Source: Chloroflexota bacterium (GTDB lineage Bacteria; Chloroflexota; Dehalococcoidia; GIF9; UBA5629). From it: DNA of 64,000 nucleotides. Both the position numbers and the translations under genes were made by a program. The number at the start of each line of letters is the position of its first letter. The stretch's first letter is position 1. Below are positions 33,190 to 41,734 of this stretch, in pieces. The notes under the pieces are model-generated. The model did no database searches. It was not told the DNA's origin and worked only from the letters and a program-made list of their open reading frames with translations. The stretch spans positions 62,001 through 126,000 of the forward strand of contig VGOP01000005.1 in the NCBI GenBank assembly GCA_016875875.1, given 5' to 3'.

Positions 33190-34137
33190 TTACAGGGAAT
33201 CGAGCATACCCTCTATCTCTTCGGAACTCTCGGATGCATTATCCTTTATAGCTCTGATGATGCCGTTGCCATCAATGAGAAAGGTTGTGGGGGCACCGCG
33301 CTTGTACTCCGCGCATATCTTACCATCTGTGTCAAGCAGCATAGGGAATGTAAGTCGCAGACCATCGACTATACTTTGCACAGTCTGGCTGCTTTCCCCG
33401 CAATTTATAGCGAGTATAATTAGCCCCTCGTTCGTTTGCTCATCAAACACTATTTGGAAGTAAGGCATTTCATCGACACAGGCAGCGCATGAACTCACCC
33501 ATAAATTTAACAACACAGTTTTACCTCGGAAGTTGCTTAGGGTAATGCTTCGACCATCGAGGGTTTGCAGGGTGAAATCAGGGGCGAGCTTGCCGATTTC
33601 GGGCCCCGCTTCAACTTTGGGAGTCAGTGTTAGGGATGGGAACACCTGTGCGAGTGCGCTTTCTATTGCCTCTCGGCTCTTGAAGGAGCCAATCTGGTAT
33701 GCTTTCACGATGCCCTCAGAATCAATCAGGAAGGTCATCGGGACACCAGGGAGCCCGTAGGTTTTGGCAACTCTTCCTTTGCCGTCGAGCAGTACGGGGA
33801 GAGTAAGTCCGTGACTTTCGATGAACTCCTGAATACGTGTGGCTCTGTCACCCACATTGACGGTTAACATCGCTATCTCTTCGGTTTGATACTCGGCGTA
33901 GAGTGCTTGCATATGAGGCATTTGGAACTCACAGGCCGGGCAATCAATCTTCCAGAAGGTGAGCATTACCGGCTTACCGCGAAAGTCACTTAGGCTTACA
34001 GTGTCACCATTAACAGATTTCAAGGTGAAGTCAGGGGCATAAGGTACTTTATCAGATCTGGCACAGGACACAACCGACCCTATCAGAAGAAGTGCTAATC
34101 CCGTGACTAGAATCAGATGCCATTTATGTCTCTTCAC
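33190..34137 (-). CDS. Lipoprotein with two tandem TlpA-like redoxin domains
   Basis: About 315 residues. GTG 34137 follows GAGGAG and gives a signal peptide ending in the lipobox GSVVSC, so the mature protein is lipid-anchored outside. Two AhpC/TSA-TlpA-type thioredoxin domains follow: the first (about 30-165) with FWKIDCPACEFQMP (CPAC), the second (about 180-312) with WVSSCAACVDEMPYF (CAAC). Both have the cis-Pro loop (VPMTFLID and APTTFLID). It probably reduces disulfides using electrons passed by CcdA (36852), or acts in haem or thiol protection. Other redoxin genes lie downstream and upstream on the same strand. The frame extends to 34281, but those residues lie before the signal peptide. 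Confidence 0.87.
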   Translation of the reverse strand: MKRHKWHLILVTGLALLLIGSVVSCARSDKVPYAPDFTLKSVNGDTVSLSDFRGKPVMLTFWKIDCPACEFQMPHMQALYAEYQTEEIAMLTVNVGDRATRIQEFIESHGLTLPVLLDGKGRVAKTYGLPGVPMTFLIDSEGIVKAYQIGSFKSREAIESALAQVFPSLTLTPKVEAGPEIGKLAPDFTLQTLDGRSITLSNFRGKTVLLNLWVSSCAACVDEMPYFQIVFDEQTNEGLIILAINCGESSQTVQSIVDGLRLTFPMLLDTDGKICAEYKRGAPTTFLIDGNGIIRAIKDNASESSEEIEGMLDSL

Positions 34138-34284
34138 GTGAATCTCCTCTTGTGTTCTAGGGTATTTTATATGACGGACTGGAGCCATTGCAATTGTGGC
34201 TGGTAAATCGGACTCATGCATTCTCTCGCCTTGGGTGGTGTTCAGGTGGGGGCTAAAGGTGCAAAAAGCTGCTGGATTCAATCA

Positions 34285-34440
34285 TTATGACAAATCATAA
34301 TTAGAGGACTTGAGTATGGCTTCTATTTCGCATGGACTCATAAAGCGCCCTTCTTTTATTTCCTTAATAATACCATCAGCGTTGATGAAAAGGTCGCGGG
34401 AAAAGAGGATATCTGGTAGGTCTCGCTGACTGCGTATGTG
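34285..34440 (-). pseudogene. Remnant of a redoxin gene (C-terminal end only)
   Basis: In the gap between two redoxin genes, the minus strand reads DLPDILFSRDLFINADGI and then IKEIKEGRFMSPCEIEAILK before a TAA at 34285-34287. This matches the end of the redoxins beside it (NFLIDAEGIIRYK and FQSQEEIEDILKSL at 36314; FFIDAQGIIK at 34441). It is in frame with, and directly behind, the stop of the zinc-ribbon/FN3/redoxin gene, but has no start, no ribosome site and no CxxC part. It looks like the tail of a deleted fourth redoxin gene. Confidence 0.75.
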
Positions 34441-36096
34441 TTACGGTGACGATTGAAGAGATTCGAGTTTACTTTCTATCTGCATGTCTGTTTTGAAGGG
34501 GACATCTTGTCTTAGCTTGATAATACCTTGGGCATCAATGAAGAAAGTGGAGGGATTGGAACTGGGAGACACCTTGTATTTGGAAGCTACCTCTCCTTCT
34601 TGATCAAGCAGTACGGGGAATGTTAATCCTTTGTCTTCGACAAAGCTTTGCACCTGTGCAGGAGGTTGTTTCCAGTTGATGGCCAGTAGTATGAGTTCTT
34701 CGCCCGTCCATTTTTCATAGAATGCCTGTATGACGGGCATTTCATTTCGAGAGGTTTGACTGTCTGTCCAGAACTTGAGCATCACAGTCTTCCCCCGGAA
34801 CTCACTTAAGCTCACTGCTTTTCCGTCAAGATCCTGCAGGGTGAAATCAGGAGCGCGCTTGCCCACTTCGGGGCCCACCTCGGCGGCGGCTGACACAGTG
34901 CTACGAGTAGTAAAAGTCTGGTCTTGAAATGCCGCTTCCGTTCCGCTAGCGTCTTTTGATTTGACTTTGAAGTGATATGTGGTGCTTGGTATTAGCCCTG
35001 CTAATGTGGTGCTATGGCTAGTGGTTAATTGCTGGTCGAGTGTTGTGGTTGAGCCGTAGGCATTTGTTGTGCCGTATTCCACCTGGCTGGTGGCAGCTTT
35101 GTCAGTCGTCCAGCTTATGGTGGCGCTTATGTCAGTGATGTTGGATGCTTTGATTCCTGAAATTGCTGGTGGAGTTGTAGTGGCTTGCGCTAAAGTCGTG
35201 AAATCTCCTTCGGAGATCGCTTGATTCTCCTTGGCGTCGGTTGATGTTGCAGTGAAGTGATAGGTCGTACTGAGCTTGAGGTTGCTTATAGTTACGGAGT
35301 GGTCAGTAACTAAATTTTCATCAACCTCTGTCCAGGTGCAGCCACCTTCTGGATCGCATACCATTACTTGGCTGGTAGATGGCTCATCTGTTTGCCAGGT
35401 TATGACGGCGTTTGTCTCGGTTATATTTGAAACATTAACCTCTGAGATTGCAGGTGGTGTGGTATCTTTAGGGCCAATAGGCAACCAGTTTGGCCACTGG
35501 ATCCCAACAGCGAATTCTTGAATGGCGTTAAGTGGACTTTCAAGCCAGCCGGCTGCGAAGGCAGAGAAGCCTAGAAGGCCGATAACGGCGATAATGAGGA
35601 TAGCCACTAGAGCTGGAGGGAACCGCCTCACTCGTATTGGGGCGGTGTCCACAAATGTTTTTCGAGTGCTTACTGATGGTTCTTGTGCACTCACATAAGG
35701 CATAGCACCGGGTGAGTCAGAGACTCCCGGTGGTTGGCCACCTGTTCCATATTGCTGGGGTGGCATGGGTTGTTGGATTGGTGTTCCAGGTATGGCACTT
35801 GGTGTCGGAGCTGATGGAGTCGGAGGATATGACGGCGGTTGTATAGGCTGTGGTCCTATTATGCCACCTTGTGATGCACTAAACGGTCTGGGAGATGGAG
35901 GTGGTGTTAGTGGCCGATGTTCTACCATTCCAGGCGGTGACGACCCCAGAAGGTAATTGCATCTTGGGCATTTTGTGCCTCCCTGTGGTATAAGCGTGCT
36001 GCAGATGGGACAGAATGTCGCACCACAGTTGCTGCAGTGCTTCTGACCAGACTCGATTTGCGTTCCACAATTAGGGCAGAATCTTTGCTGCTGCAC
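34441..36096 (-). CDS. Zinc-ribbon / FN3 / redoxin fusion protein lacking redoxin cysteines
   Basis: 551 residues with an unusual order. Residues 1-50 hold zinc ribbons (FCPNCG...HCSNCG, then FCPICS...KCPRC). A Pro/Gln-rich linker follows (to about 150), then one TM helix (ALVAILIIAVIGLLGFSAFA, about 163-182), two fibronectin type III domains (about 210-300 and 308-395, each with an ITWQTDEPSTSQV- or ISWTTDKAATSQV-like strand and a TTYHF strand), and a TlpA-like redoxin domain (about 405-548). In that domain the CxxC site is replaced (KFWTDSQTSRNEMP), so thiol chemistry is unlikely. It starts with GTG 36096. It is probably a surface scaffold or sensor, cytoplasmic ribbon inside and FN3/redoxin outside. 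Confidence 0.82.
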   Translation of the reverse strand: MQQQRFCPNCGTQIESGQKHCSNCGATFCPICSTLIPQGGTKCPRCNYLLGSSPPGMVEHRPLTPPPSPRPFSASQGGIIGPQPIQPPSYPPTPSAPTPSAIPGTPIQQPMPPQQYGTGGQPPGVSDSPGAMPYVSAQEPSVSTRKTFVDTAPIRVRRFPPALVAILIIAVIGLLGFSAFAAGWLESPLNAIQEFAVGIQWPNWLPIGPKDTTPPAISEVNVSNITETNAVITWQTDEPSTSQVMVCDPEGGCTWTEVDENLVTDHSVTISNLKLSTTYHFTATSTDAKENQAISEGDFTTLAQATTTPPAISGIKASNITDISATISWTTDKAATSQVEYGTTNAYGSTTTLDQQLTTSHSTTLAGLIPSTTYHFKVKSKDASGTEAAFQDQTFTTRSTVSAAAEVGPEVGKRAPDFTLQDLDGKAVSLSEFRGKTVMLKFWTDSQTSRNEMPVIQAFYEKWTGEELILLAINWKQPPAQVQSFVEDKGLTFPVLLDQEGEVASKYKVSPSSNPSTFFIDAQGIIKLRQDVPFKTDMQIESKLESLQSSP

Positions 36097-36198
36097 TAGA
36101 GTACCATCCGTTGATTGCTTCGGTGCACCGACTTAAAGTCTCTGTAACTGACCTTATTATACATCCTGGGCAAGAACGAAACTAGGACATTTTTTACT

Positions 36199-36234
36199 AA
36201 TGTAGCAGCGAGGCTTTAACCTCGTCACTACATT
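36199..36234. repeat. Imperfect hairpin
   Basis: aatgtag / ctacatt outer arms and cgagg / cctcg inner arms with a ctttaa loop. No T-run follows, so it is not called a terminator. A similar gctaaagcctcgctac block occurs near 18592. Confidence 0.4.
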
Positions 36235-36313
36235 GAAAACAACCGTTGAAAAACACTCTCAAAGTAGTATTTTGATGAACAGATGGCCGGGTTCAGAAGC
36301 TGCGCATAGCTGG

Positions 36314-36817
36314 CTACAGAGATTTGAGTATGTCCTCTATTTCCTCCTGACTCTGGAAAGGTCCGATCTTTTTATATCTGATGATTCCCTCTGCATCTAT
36401 GAGGAAGTTTGTTGGTGGAAAGCGTGTAGCGCCATAGGCAGTGGCAACTTTGTTTTTTGGGTCAGGCAGAGCGGGGAAAGTAGTGAACTGCTTCTTTGTT
36501 ATATAACCTTGCACTATTTTGGCATCGTAAATCATGTGGTAGATGTCCAATACTATTAGCTCCCCATTTGCCTTCTGGTATGCTTCAATTAGGTATGGCA
36601 TTTGCTCTTCACACTCCTTGCAGTTGACGCTGGCGAACACGACTAGTACTATCTTGCCTTGAAAATCGCTCAGGCTTGTGCTCTTGCCGTCAATGCTTTC
36701 CAGTGTGAAACCAGGAGCTTTGTCACCAATTTGGGGGACATTATCGGTACCGCAGCTAATCATTGCTAGCGATATGAAGGCAACGATCGCCAATATTATC
36801 GGTGTTTTTCGTTTCAC
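36314..36817 (-). CDS. TlpA-like redoxin lipoprotein
   Basis: About 167 residues. GTG 36817 follows AAAGGAG by about nine bases and gives a signal peptide with lipobox LAMISC. The mature part is a TlpA/ResA-type thioredoxin fold: APGFTLESIDGKSTSLSDF, FASVNCKECEEQMP (active site CKEC) and the cis-Pro loop FPPTNFLID. It lies 34 bases downstream of ccdA, which fits an electron chain from cytoplasmic thioredoxin through CcdA to exported redoxins, used in cytochrome c maturation or disulfide repair. The frame continues up to 36913, but that part overlaps ccdA. Confidence 0.88.
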   Translation of the reverse strand: MKRKTPIILAIVAFISLAMISCGTDNVPQIGDKAPGFTLESIDGKSTSLSDFQGKIVLVVFASVNCKECEEQMPYLIEAYQKANGELIVLDIYHMIYDAKIVQGYITKKQFTTFPALPDPKNKVATAYGATRFPPTNFLIDAEGIIRYKKIGPFQSQEEIEDILKSL

Positions 36818-36851
36818 TTGATTAGCGCTCCTTTCATTCATTGACTGGGTT

Positions 36852-37550
36852 CTAAGACGGTGCGAGTTGACCGAGCCAGGCCAGGTTGCCGGTAAGCATG
36901 AGTATGCCAACAATTATAAGCAGTACTCCACTTACTATGGAAATTACCCCCAGATAACGGTTTATACTCTTCCATAGCGGCATGATTGCTCCCCAGACTA
37001 AACCGAGAATGATGAAGGGAATACCTAAACCCAGGGAGTAGATAGTGAGCAACAGGGCACCTTCGGCAACAGTTTGAGAACTCCAGGCTAAGGTCAGGAT
37101 GGCGCCTAGTATCGGGCCGATGCAGGGCGTCCAGCCTAAGGCGAAGGCAGCCCCGATGCCGATAGAGCGTAGGTAACCGGGGTTGCCACCCACTGTCGTG
37201 TTTAGACGTTTTTCATAGTTCAGCCAGGGTAATTTGAAGGCGGCTATTAGGAATACACCAAAGGCGATAATCAGACCGCCGGCTATCTGGCTGAGTAGAG
37301 TTGAATAGGCGGTTATGGCTGTACCTATCAAACCAACTGAGGCACCCAGGCCGATGAAGATTATGGAGAAGCCAAGCACGAAGCTGAGGCTGTGAAACAA
37401 AGCTGGCAGGTAGCTTTTCCTAGTATTGGGGTCGATGGCGGTAACGCCAGCCAGGTTAGCTAGATAGGCTGGTACCAGGGGTAAGACGCATGGCGAGAAG
37501 AAGGAAAGTAGTCCGCCGGTAAAAGCGACGATGTAGGAAATATCTGTCAT
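36852..37550 (-). CDS. ccdA: Cytochrome c biogenesis protein CcdA
   Basis: 232 residues, six membrane helices. The two redox cysteines sit in the pseudo-symmetric motifs LLSFFSPCVLPLVPAYL (TM1) and LGWTPCIGPILGAIL (TM4). CcdA moves electrons from cytoplasmic thioredoxin across the membrane to TlpA/ResA-type acceptors. Its ATG overlaps the end of trxA by four bases, and the redoxin lipoprotein gene follows, so trxA-ccdA-redoxin is an operon. No other cytochrome c maturation gene is in the window. Confidence 0.95.
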   Translation of the reverse strand: MTDISYIVAFTGGLLSFFSPCVLPLVPAYLANLAGVTAIDPNTRKSYLPALFHSLSFVLGFSIIFIGLGASVGLIGTAITAYSTLLSQIAGGLIIAFGVFLIAAFKLPWLNYEKRLNTTVGGNPGYLRSIGIGAAFALGWTPCIGPILGAILTLAWSSQTVAEGALLLTIYSLGLGIPFIILGLVWGAIMPLWKSINRYLGVISIVSGVLLIIVGILMLTGNLAWLGQLAPS

Positions 37551-37891
37551 TTGCTGTCCTGCTTCGCCAACGTGCCATCCAGCAGTTTCTTTAGCTGCTC
37601 CTTGGGCTGGTAGCCAATTGCATGCTGTACAGGTTTTCCGCCTTGGAATACCATAATAGTCGGGATGCTCATAACTCCGTACTTTGAGGCTACAAATGGG
37701 GCTTCATCTACGTTAACCTTGGCGAATTCTATTTTCCCCTTGTATTCATTGGCTAACTCCTCGACGATGGGAGCAACAGCACGGCACGGACCACACCAGG
37801 GTGCCCAGAAGTCAACCATCACTGGCTTTTGTGAATCTAAGACAGCTTTTTGAAAGCTATCGTGGTCTACATTCGTTATGTTTTGTGACAC
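37547..37891 (-). CDS. trxA: Thioredoxin
   Basis: A 114-residue thioredoxin with the canonical FWAPWCGPCRAVAP active site and cis-Pro loop MSIPTIMVF. It starts with GTG 37891 eight bases after AGGAGG. It is cytoplasmic and is the likely electron donor for the CcdA encoded immediately downstream with a four-base overlap. It heads the redox operon; the upstream sugar nucleotidyltransferase gene is on the same strand 41 bases away. Confidence 0.96.
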   Translation of the reverse strand: MSQNITNVDHDSFQKAVLDSQKPVMVDFWAPWCGPCRAVAPIVEELANEYKGKIEFAKVNVDEAPFVASKYGVMSIPTIMVFQGGKPVQHAIGYQPKEQLKKLLDGTLAKQDSK

Positions 37892-37932
37892 GGTCTCGGC
37901 CTCCTGATTTTTTTATTTGGATGACTTTAAGG

Positions 37933-38955
37933 CTACTCCTTTGTCTGTGCAAGGGTAGCACATTCGATGCAGGCATTATTATCAATGCAGCTATTGCTAG
38001 CTACAATACAATCTTTTAATATGGCTTGCTCTCCTATTGTAACATTTTGCCATAGAATTGAGTTTTCTATTATAGCACCATCCTTTATTGTACAATCTGT
38101 GCCAATAACCACTGGCCCTTTGAGCTGAACGCCCTTGCCAATGGTGCAATCTCTATCAACTAGTATTGGTCCGGTCAACTTGGCTTGGGGATGGACGGAA
38201 CTCTTTTCGTTTATCCGGATTTCCTCAGGCGTGAAGGCAACCTGGACGCTTTTGCCGAACATTAAATCGTGGTTCAACTGTAAATACTGCTCTGGAGTCC
38301 CAGCGTCAATCCAGTAGACATCGGTTGCGTAGCCGGAAACAGGCTCTCCGTCAGCTAAGAGTGCGGGGAAGACATCGCGTTCAAACATAAAACGTTTGCC
38401 TTGTGGGATACGCTTTAGGATTTCAGTTTCAATAATGTAAACGCCGGCATTTATCATGTTGCTTGTAACCTGCTCACGCTTTGGTTTCTCGACGAAGCGG
38501 GTTACCCGCTGATTACTATCGGTTTCAACAACGCCGAATCTAGTGGGGTCTTCTACGGGCGTCAGGGCGATGGTTACCTTGGCGCCTTTATTTTTATGGA
38601 AACGTAGCATGTCGGTCAAGTTGATATCGGTGAAGATATCTCCATTCATAACGAAGAAAGTGTCGTCTATGTACTGCTCGGCGTTCTTGATAGCCCCAGC
38701 AGTGCCCATTGGGTCTGTTTCGACGCTGTAAACTAGCATCGTACCCAGTTGGCGGGCATCACCGAAATAGTCTGTAATGCAATCTGGCTTATGACCTAAG
38801 GCTAGAATGATTTCTTTTATTTTGTGATTGCTGAGGTGACGAAAGACATATTCAATAAACGGCTTATTCAGGACTGGCACCATAGCTTTCACAGTGGAGT
38901 AGGTGAGTGGACGCAGCCTGGTGCCTTCACCGCCAACAAGAATGACTGCTTTCAC
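37933..38955 (-). CDS. NDP-sugar pyrophosphorylase (nucleotidyltransferase with left-handed beta-helix)
   Basis: About 340 residues. N-terminal nucleotidyltransferase: VKAVILVGGEGTRLRPLT with the signature GxGTRLxPLT, KPFIEYV, the metal Asp in FFVMNGDIFTDI, and FVEKP. The C-terminal third is a left-handed beta-helix of hexapeptide repeats (VHPQAKLTGPILVDRDCTIG onwards). It belongs to the mannose-1-phosphate guanylyltransferase / glucose-1-phosphate thymidylyl- or adenylyltransferase-like group; the exact nucleotide and sugar are open. The frame extends to 39021, but GTG 38955 opens the conserved N-terminus. It likely supplies activated sugar for glycans. Confidence 0.87.
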   Translation of the reverse strand: MKAVILVGGEGTRLRPLTYSTVKAMVPVLNKPFIEYVFRHLSNHKIKEIILALGHKPDCITDYFGDARQLGTMLVYSVETDPMGTAGAIKNAEQYIDDTFFVMNGDIFTDINLTDMLRFHKNKGAKVTIALTPVEDPTRFGVVETDSNQRVTRFVEKPKREQVTSNMINAGVYIIETEILKRIPQGKRFMFERDVFPALLADGEPVSGYATDVYWIDAGTPEQYLQLNHDLMFGKSVQVAFTPEEIRINEKSSVHPQAKLTGPILVDRDCTIGKGVQLKGPVVIGTDCTIKDGAIIENSILWQNVTIGEQAILKDCIVASNSCIDNNACIECATLAQTKE

Positions 38956-39024
38956 TGAGCCTTTAGCTTTTTCCTCGGTGATTTTCGCTAATATTTTACT
39001 CCGTTTCTCCTGTCTTGGCAAAGT

Positions 39025-39819
39025 TCATTTGGCCTGTAAATCGAAGTGGAAAAATTGTGTTGCGTCATATGTGGTCTGCTGAGCCATGGCGGACTCGTTG
39101 ATGCCCTTCAGTGCGGCAACAGCCTTCAGGCTTCTAAAGATGTCTGCGGGTTCAGAGCGATACTTGGTCTCTCTGCCGTATGTTACCGGACAGTCTGTCT
39201 CCAGAAGCAGTTTTTCCGGCGGTGTTTCCTTGATAGCCCGTCTGTGCTCCTGGTGGTATTCCGCAGCTGGGGTGGCTGAAATGAAGTAGCCGGCTTCGAT
39301 TATATCTTTCAGCACGCTGGAAAATCCGGTGAACCAGTGGAAAACAGCTTTTTCAATACCGGTCTCTTTAACCAAGTCAAAACTGTCTTTCCAAGCATAG
39401 CGACTGTGTAGTATAACCGGCTTTCTGTATTCCTTGGCTAAAGTTAACAGACGTCTTAGGGTTTCCTTCTGTAGCTCTTTGGAGGCTACTTTGACTACTC
39501 TTTTATCGTAATCCAGTCCTATTTCGCCTATTGCCACGATGTGTGCGGCTCTTTCTTCAATGGATATTAGAGTGGCGTCGATTCGTCGAGAATCTAAATT
39601 ACCTAGTTCCCAGGGGTGTAGGCCGAGAGCCGGATAGACAAGGGTGGGATACTTCAGGCTGATTTCCATCACCTTCTGGTTTGATTGGTGACTTGAGCCA
39701 ACAGCGACAATGGCTATAACGCCAGCCTCTTTGGCTTTTTTGAGCGCTGGTTCAAGTTTTTCCAGCTCATCGAGATGGGCATGTGTGTCAATAACTTCAA
39801 GTAAGTTTTCCTGTTTCAT
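39025..39819 (-). CDS. TatD family metal-dependent hydrolase
   Basis: A 264-residue TIM-barrel hydrolase of the TatD group (DNase/RNase-like). Metal ligands are in DTHAHLDEL, GEIGLDYD, ILHSRYA, VFHWFTGF and LETDCPV. TatD proteins trim damaged or RNA-linked DNA ends and have 3' exonuclease activity. The gene lies between the sugar nucleotidyltransferase and the eIF2B-like gene on the same strand, with short gaps (69 and 23 bases), so co-transcription is likely. ATG 39819 lacks a strong ribosome site. Confidence 0.88.
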   Translation of the reverse strand: MKQENLLEVIDTHAHLDELEKLEPALKKAKEAGVIAIVAVGSSHQSNQKVMEISLKYPTLVYPALGLHPWELGNLDSRRIDATLISIEERAAHIVAIGEIGLDYDKRVVKVASKELQKETLRRLLTLAKEYRKPVILHSRYAWKDSFDLVKETGIEKAVFHWFTGFSSVLKDIIEAGYFISATPAAEYHQEHRRAIKETPPEKLLLETDCPVTYGRETKYRSEPADIFRSLKAVAALKGINESAMAQQTTYDATQFFHFDLQAK

Positions 39820-39842
39820 TCTTGTCAGCCCGGGTTTCTATT

Positions 39843-40715
39843 TTAGATATTGTGATGTGCCATTTGCTCGATGTAAGAAATGACCATACTCGGCTGCATG
39901 GTGCCTTTTTCGGTTATTATCCCGGTTACTAGGTTGAGCGGAGTCTTGTCAAAGCCTGGCTCTAGCTCTGGTGCTTTGGCTATGTAACCGTAAGTGTCGA
40001 ACTTAGCGGTTTCACAGATAGTGAAGAGCGGGATTTTTTTCTTCTTGGCCGCCTGAGCCAGTGTAAGTGTCGGTGTGCCGTTAATAAGATAATCATCGGC
40101 TGTTATGCTGTCAGCACCGACTAATGCCTTGTCTGCTTTGGCTATGCGGAGGTGTATATTTTCATCACGTATTACTTCTACTGGAATGTGGTGCTTCATT
40201 AGTTGCTCGGCGGTGATTTTCCCGTAAGCTTTATCCCTAAACTTAGATTCAGCGGTGATAACCCGGAACCTTGTCTCTCTCTTTCTGGCTAGCTCAAGGA
40301 CCTTGCAGACTGTCGAACTATAGCTGCAGGTTATCACCGTATCAAGGTCGGTGATTATTCCGCAGCCGTACTCTACAGCTTTAGAAAAAGCTCTTACCGA
40401 TGATTTGATGAGCTCGTTTCCCTTAATCTTGGCGAAATTCTTTAGAGAAACTGGGTCCTTTTCACTCTGAGACCTAGTGATAATCTGATTCAGAAGCTCG
40501 TTGGTATAGTTAGCTATAGGAGTTATGCTAGGTCTGGCTTTAACAAGTTCTGCGGCTACCATTTGTACTTCTTCAACAAATTCGGTGATGGTACGAGCTT
40601 GGCTTGCGTTTACAGCAAAATTTAGAGTGCTGATAGCTTGCCGTGATAGCCAACCGGCACCGTGTACCCTATCGCTTTTGATTTTATTTATTCTTTCGAT
40701 TATCTTGCTATTCAC
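39843..40715 (-). CDS. eIF2B-like protein, probable ribose-1,5-bisphosphate isomerase family
   Basis: A 290-residue member of the eIF2B alpha/MtnA/R15P isomerase superfamily. The candidate catalytic cysteine lies in DTVITCSYSSTV and the aspartate in LVGADSITADDYLING, placed as in archaeal ribose-1,5-bisphosphate isomerase; FTICETAKF and the C-terminal TPLNLVTGIITEKG are also conserved. In archaea the enzyme belongs to the AMP/nucleoside salvage route with a type III RuBisCO. No AMP phosphorylase or RuBisCO is in this window, so the role is unsure. Divergent from the ADP-ribosylglycohydrolase gene, with about 70 bases between the starts. Confidence 0.78.
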   Translation of the reverse strand: MNSKIIERINKIKSDRVHGAGWLSRQAISTLNFAVNASQARTITEFVEEVQMVAAELVKARPSITPIANYTNELLNQIITRSQSEKDPVSLKNFAKIKGNELIKSSVRAFSKAVEYGCGIITDLDTVITCSYSSTVCKVLELARKRETRFRVITAESKFRDKAYGKITAEQLMKHHIPVEVIRDENIHLRIAKADKALVGADSITADDYLINGTPTLTLAQAAKKKKIPLFTICETAKFDTYGYIAKAPELEPGFDKTPLNLVTGIITEKGTMQPSMVISYIEQMAHHNI

Positions 40716-40787
40716 GGTCTCATTTAATTGCCCTTTAGTATATAATAACTGGTGACGAAAGTCTTGAGTTCTGTTGTGGTGGGCTGA

Positions 40788-41732
40788 ATGGATGAGGAAA
40801 TTCTAAGGGCAAAATTCTTAGGCTCTCTGGTTGGTACCGCGGTTGGGGATGCTGTTGGCGCTGGTTTTGAGGGTTTGCGGATGGCTGAGCCTGAGGCGAT
40901 TGAGGCTGCAACTGCCAGGAAAGAGCTTCTAGCCTATACTGATGATACTCAAATGATGATAGGCATGACTGAATCGCTGGTGTATAGAGAAGGTTTTGAT
41001 GGTGAACATATGGCACATACTTTTGCGCGAAATTATGAGCGTGAGCCGTGGCGTGGCTATGGGCCAGGACCGCCGCAAATATTCAGAATGATAAGGGCTG
41101 GTGAAGCCTGGGACAAGGCAGCTGAAAAGATGTATCGTGGCGGCTCTTATGGTAATGGCTCGGCAATGAGGATTGCCCCTGTAGGCGTCTTTTATTACGA
41201 TGATTTAGCTATGCTGAAAGAGGTGGCTTACAAATCAAGCCAGATTACACATAGCCATGAACTGGGTGAGGAAGGGGCGGCTTTGCAGGCCTATGCAGTG
41301 GCTTTGGCTGTGAATCTGGAGACAGCGGAAGCTCTTGACACGCGGGAGTTTTTAGCTAAGCTAGGTGAGTTTGTTAAGCACGAGGTGTACAAGCAAAAAT
41401 TGGCTAAGGTAGAGATGCTCCTGGGTGAGCTGGATAGGGCTAGAGTGGTGGCTGAGCTGGGTAATGGCGTTGAAGCTTTTAACTCGGTGCCGACAGCCAT
41501 ATATTCGTTTCTTTCCCACTTCGGCTCTTTCGAGGAGGCAATCCTGTTTGCTGTCAGCCTCGGTGGGGACACTGATACCATAGCGGCGATGACCGGGGCC
41601 ATAGCCGGGGCTTATCAGGGCGTAGACACTGTGCCGAACAAGTGGCAGATGAAGCTGGAAAATCGGATATACATAGAAGAGTTGGCGAAGGTGCTGTATG
41701 ATGTCTGGGTTCGAAAGAGGCGCGGCAAATAA
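40788..41732 (+). CDS. ADP-ribosylglycohydrolase family protein
   Basis: A 314-residue all-helical ARH/DraG-type enzyme that removes ADP-ribose from proteins or small molecules using two metals. Motifs: KFLGSLVGTAVGDAVGAGFE, the metal site YTDDTQM, SYGNGSAMRIAP, and SLGGDTDTIAAMTGAIAGA with the second metal site. The target is unknown and no DraT-like transferase is nearby. A TATAAT at 40741-40746 lies upstream with a leader of about 35 bases. The stop is two bases from that of the convergent GTPase gene, a very tight end-to-end arrangement. Confidence 0.9.
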   Translation: MDEEILRAKFLGSLVGTAVGDAVGAGFEGLRMAEPEAIEAATARKELLAYTDDTQMMIGMTESLVYREGFDGEHMAHTFARNYEREPWRGYGPGPPQIFRMIRAGEAWDKAAEKMYRGGSYGNGSAMRIAPVGVFYYDDLAMLKEVAYKSSQITHSHELGEEGAALQAYAVALAVNLETAEALDTREFLAKLGEFVKHEVYKQKLAKVEMLLGELDRARVVAELGNGVEAFNSVPTAIYSFLSHFGSFEEAILFAVSLGGDTDTIAAMTGAIAGAYQGVDTVPNKWQMKLENRIYIEELAKVLYDVWVRKRRGK

Positions 41733-41734
41733 CT

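Noticed and set aside
36199-36234. Hairpin as a rho-independent terminator
   Set aside because: No T-run follows the stem in either transcription direction.
40835-40850. ggtaccgcggttgg resembling the T-box antiterminator core
   Set aside because: It lies inside the ADP-ribosylglycohydrolase coding sequence (LVGTAVGDAV), with no leader structure and no biosynthetic or synthetase gene behind it.
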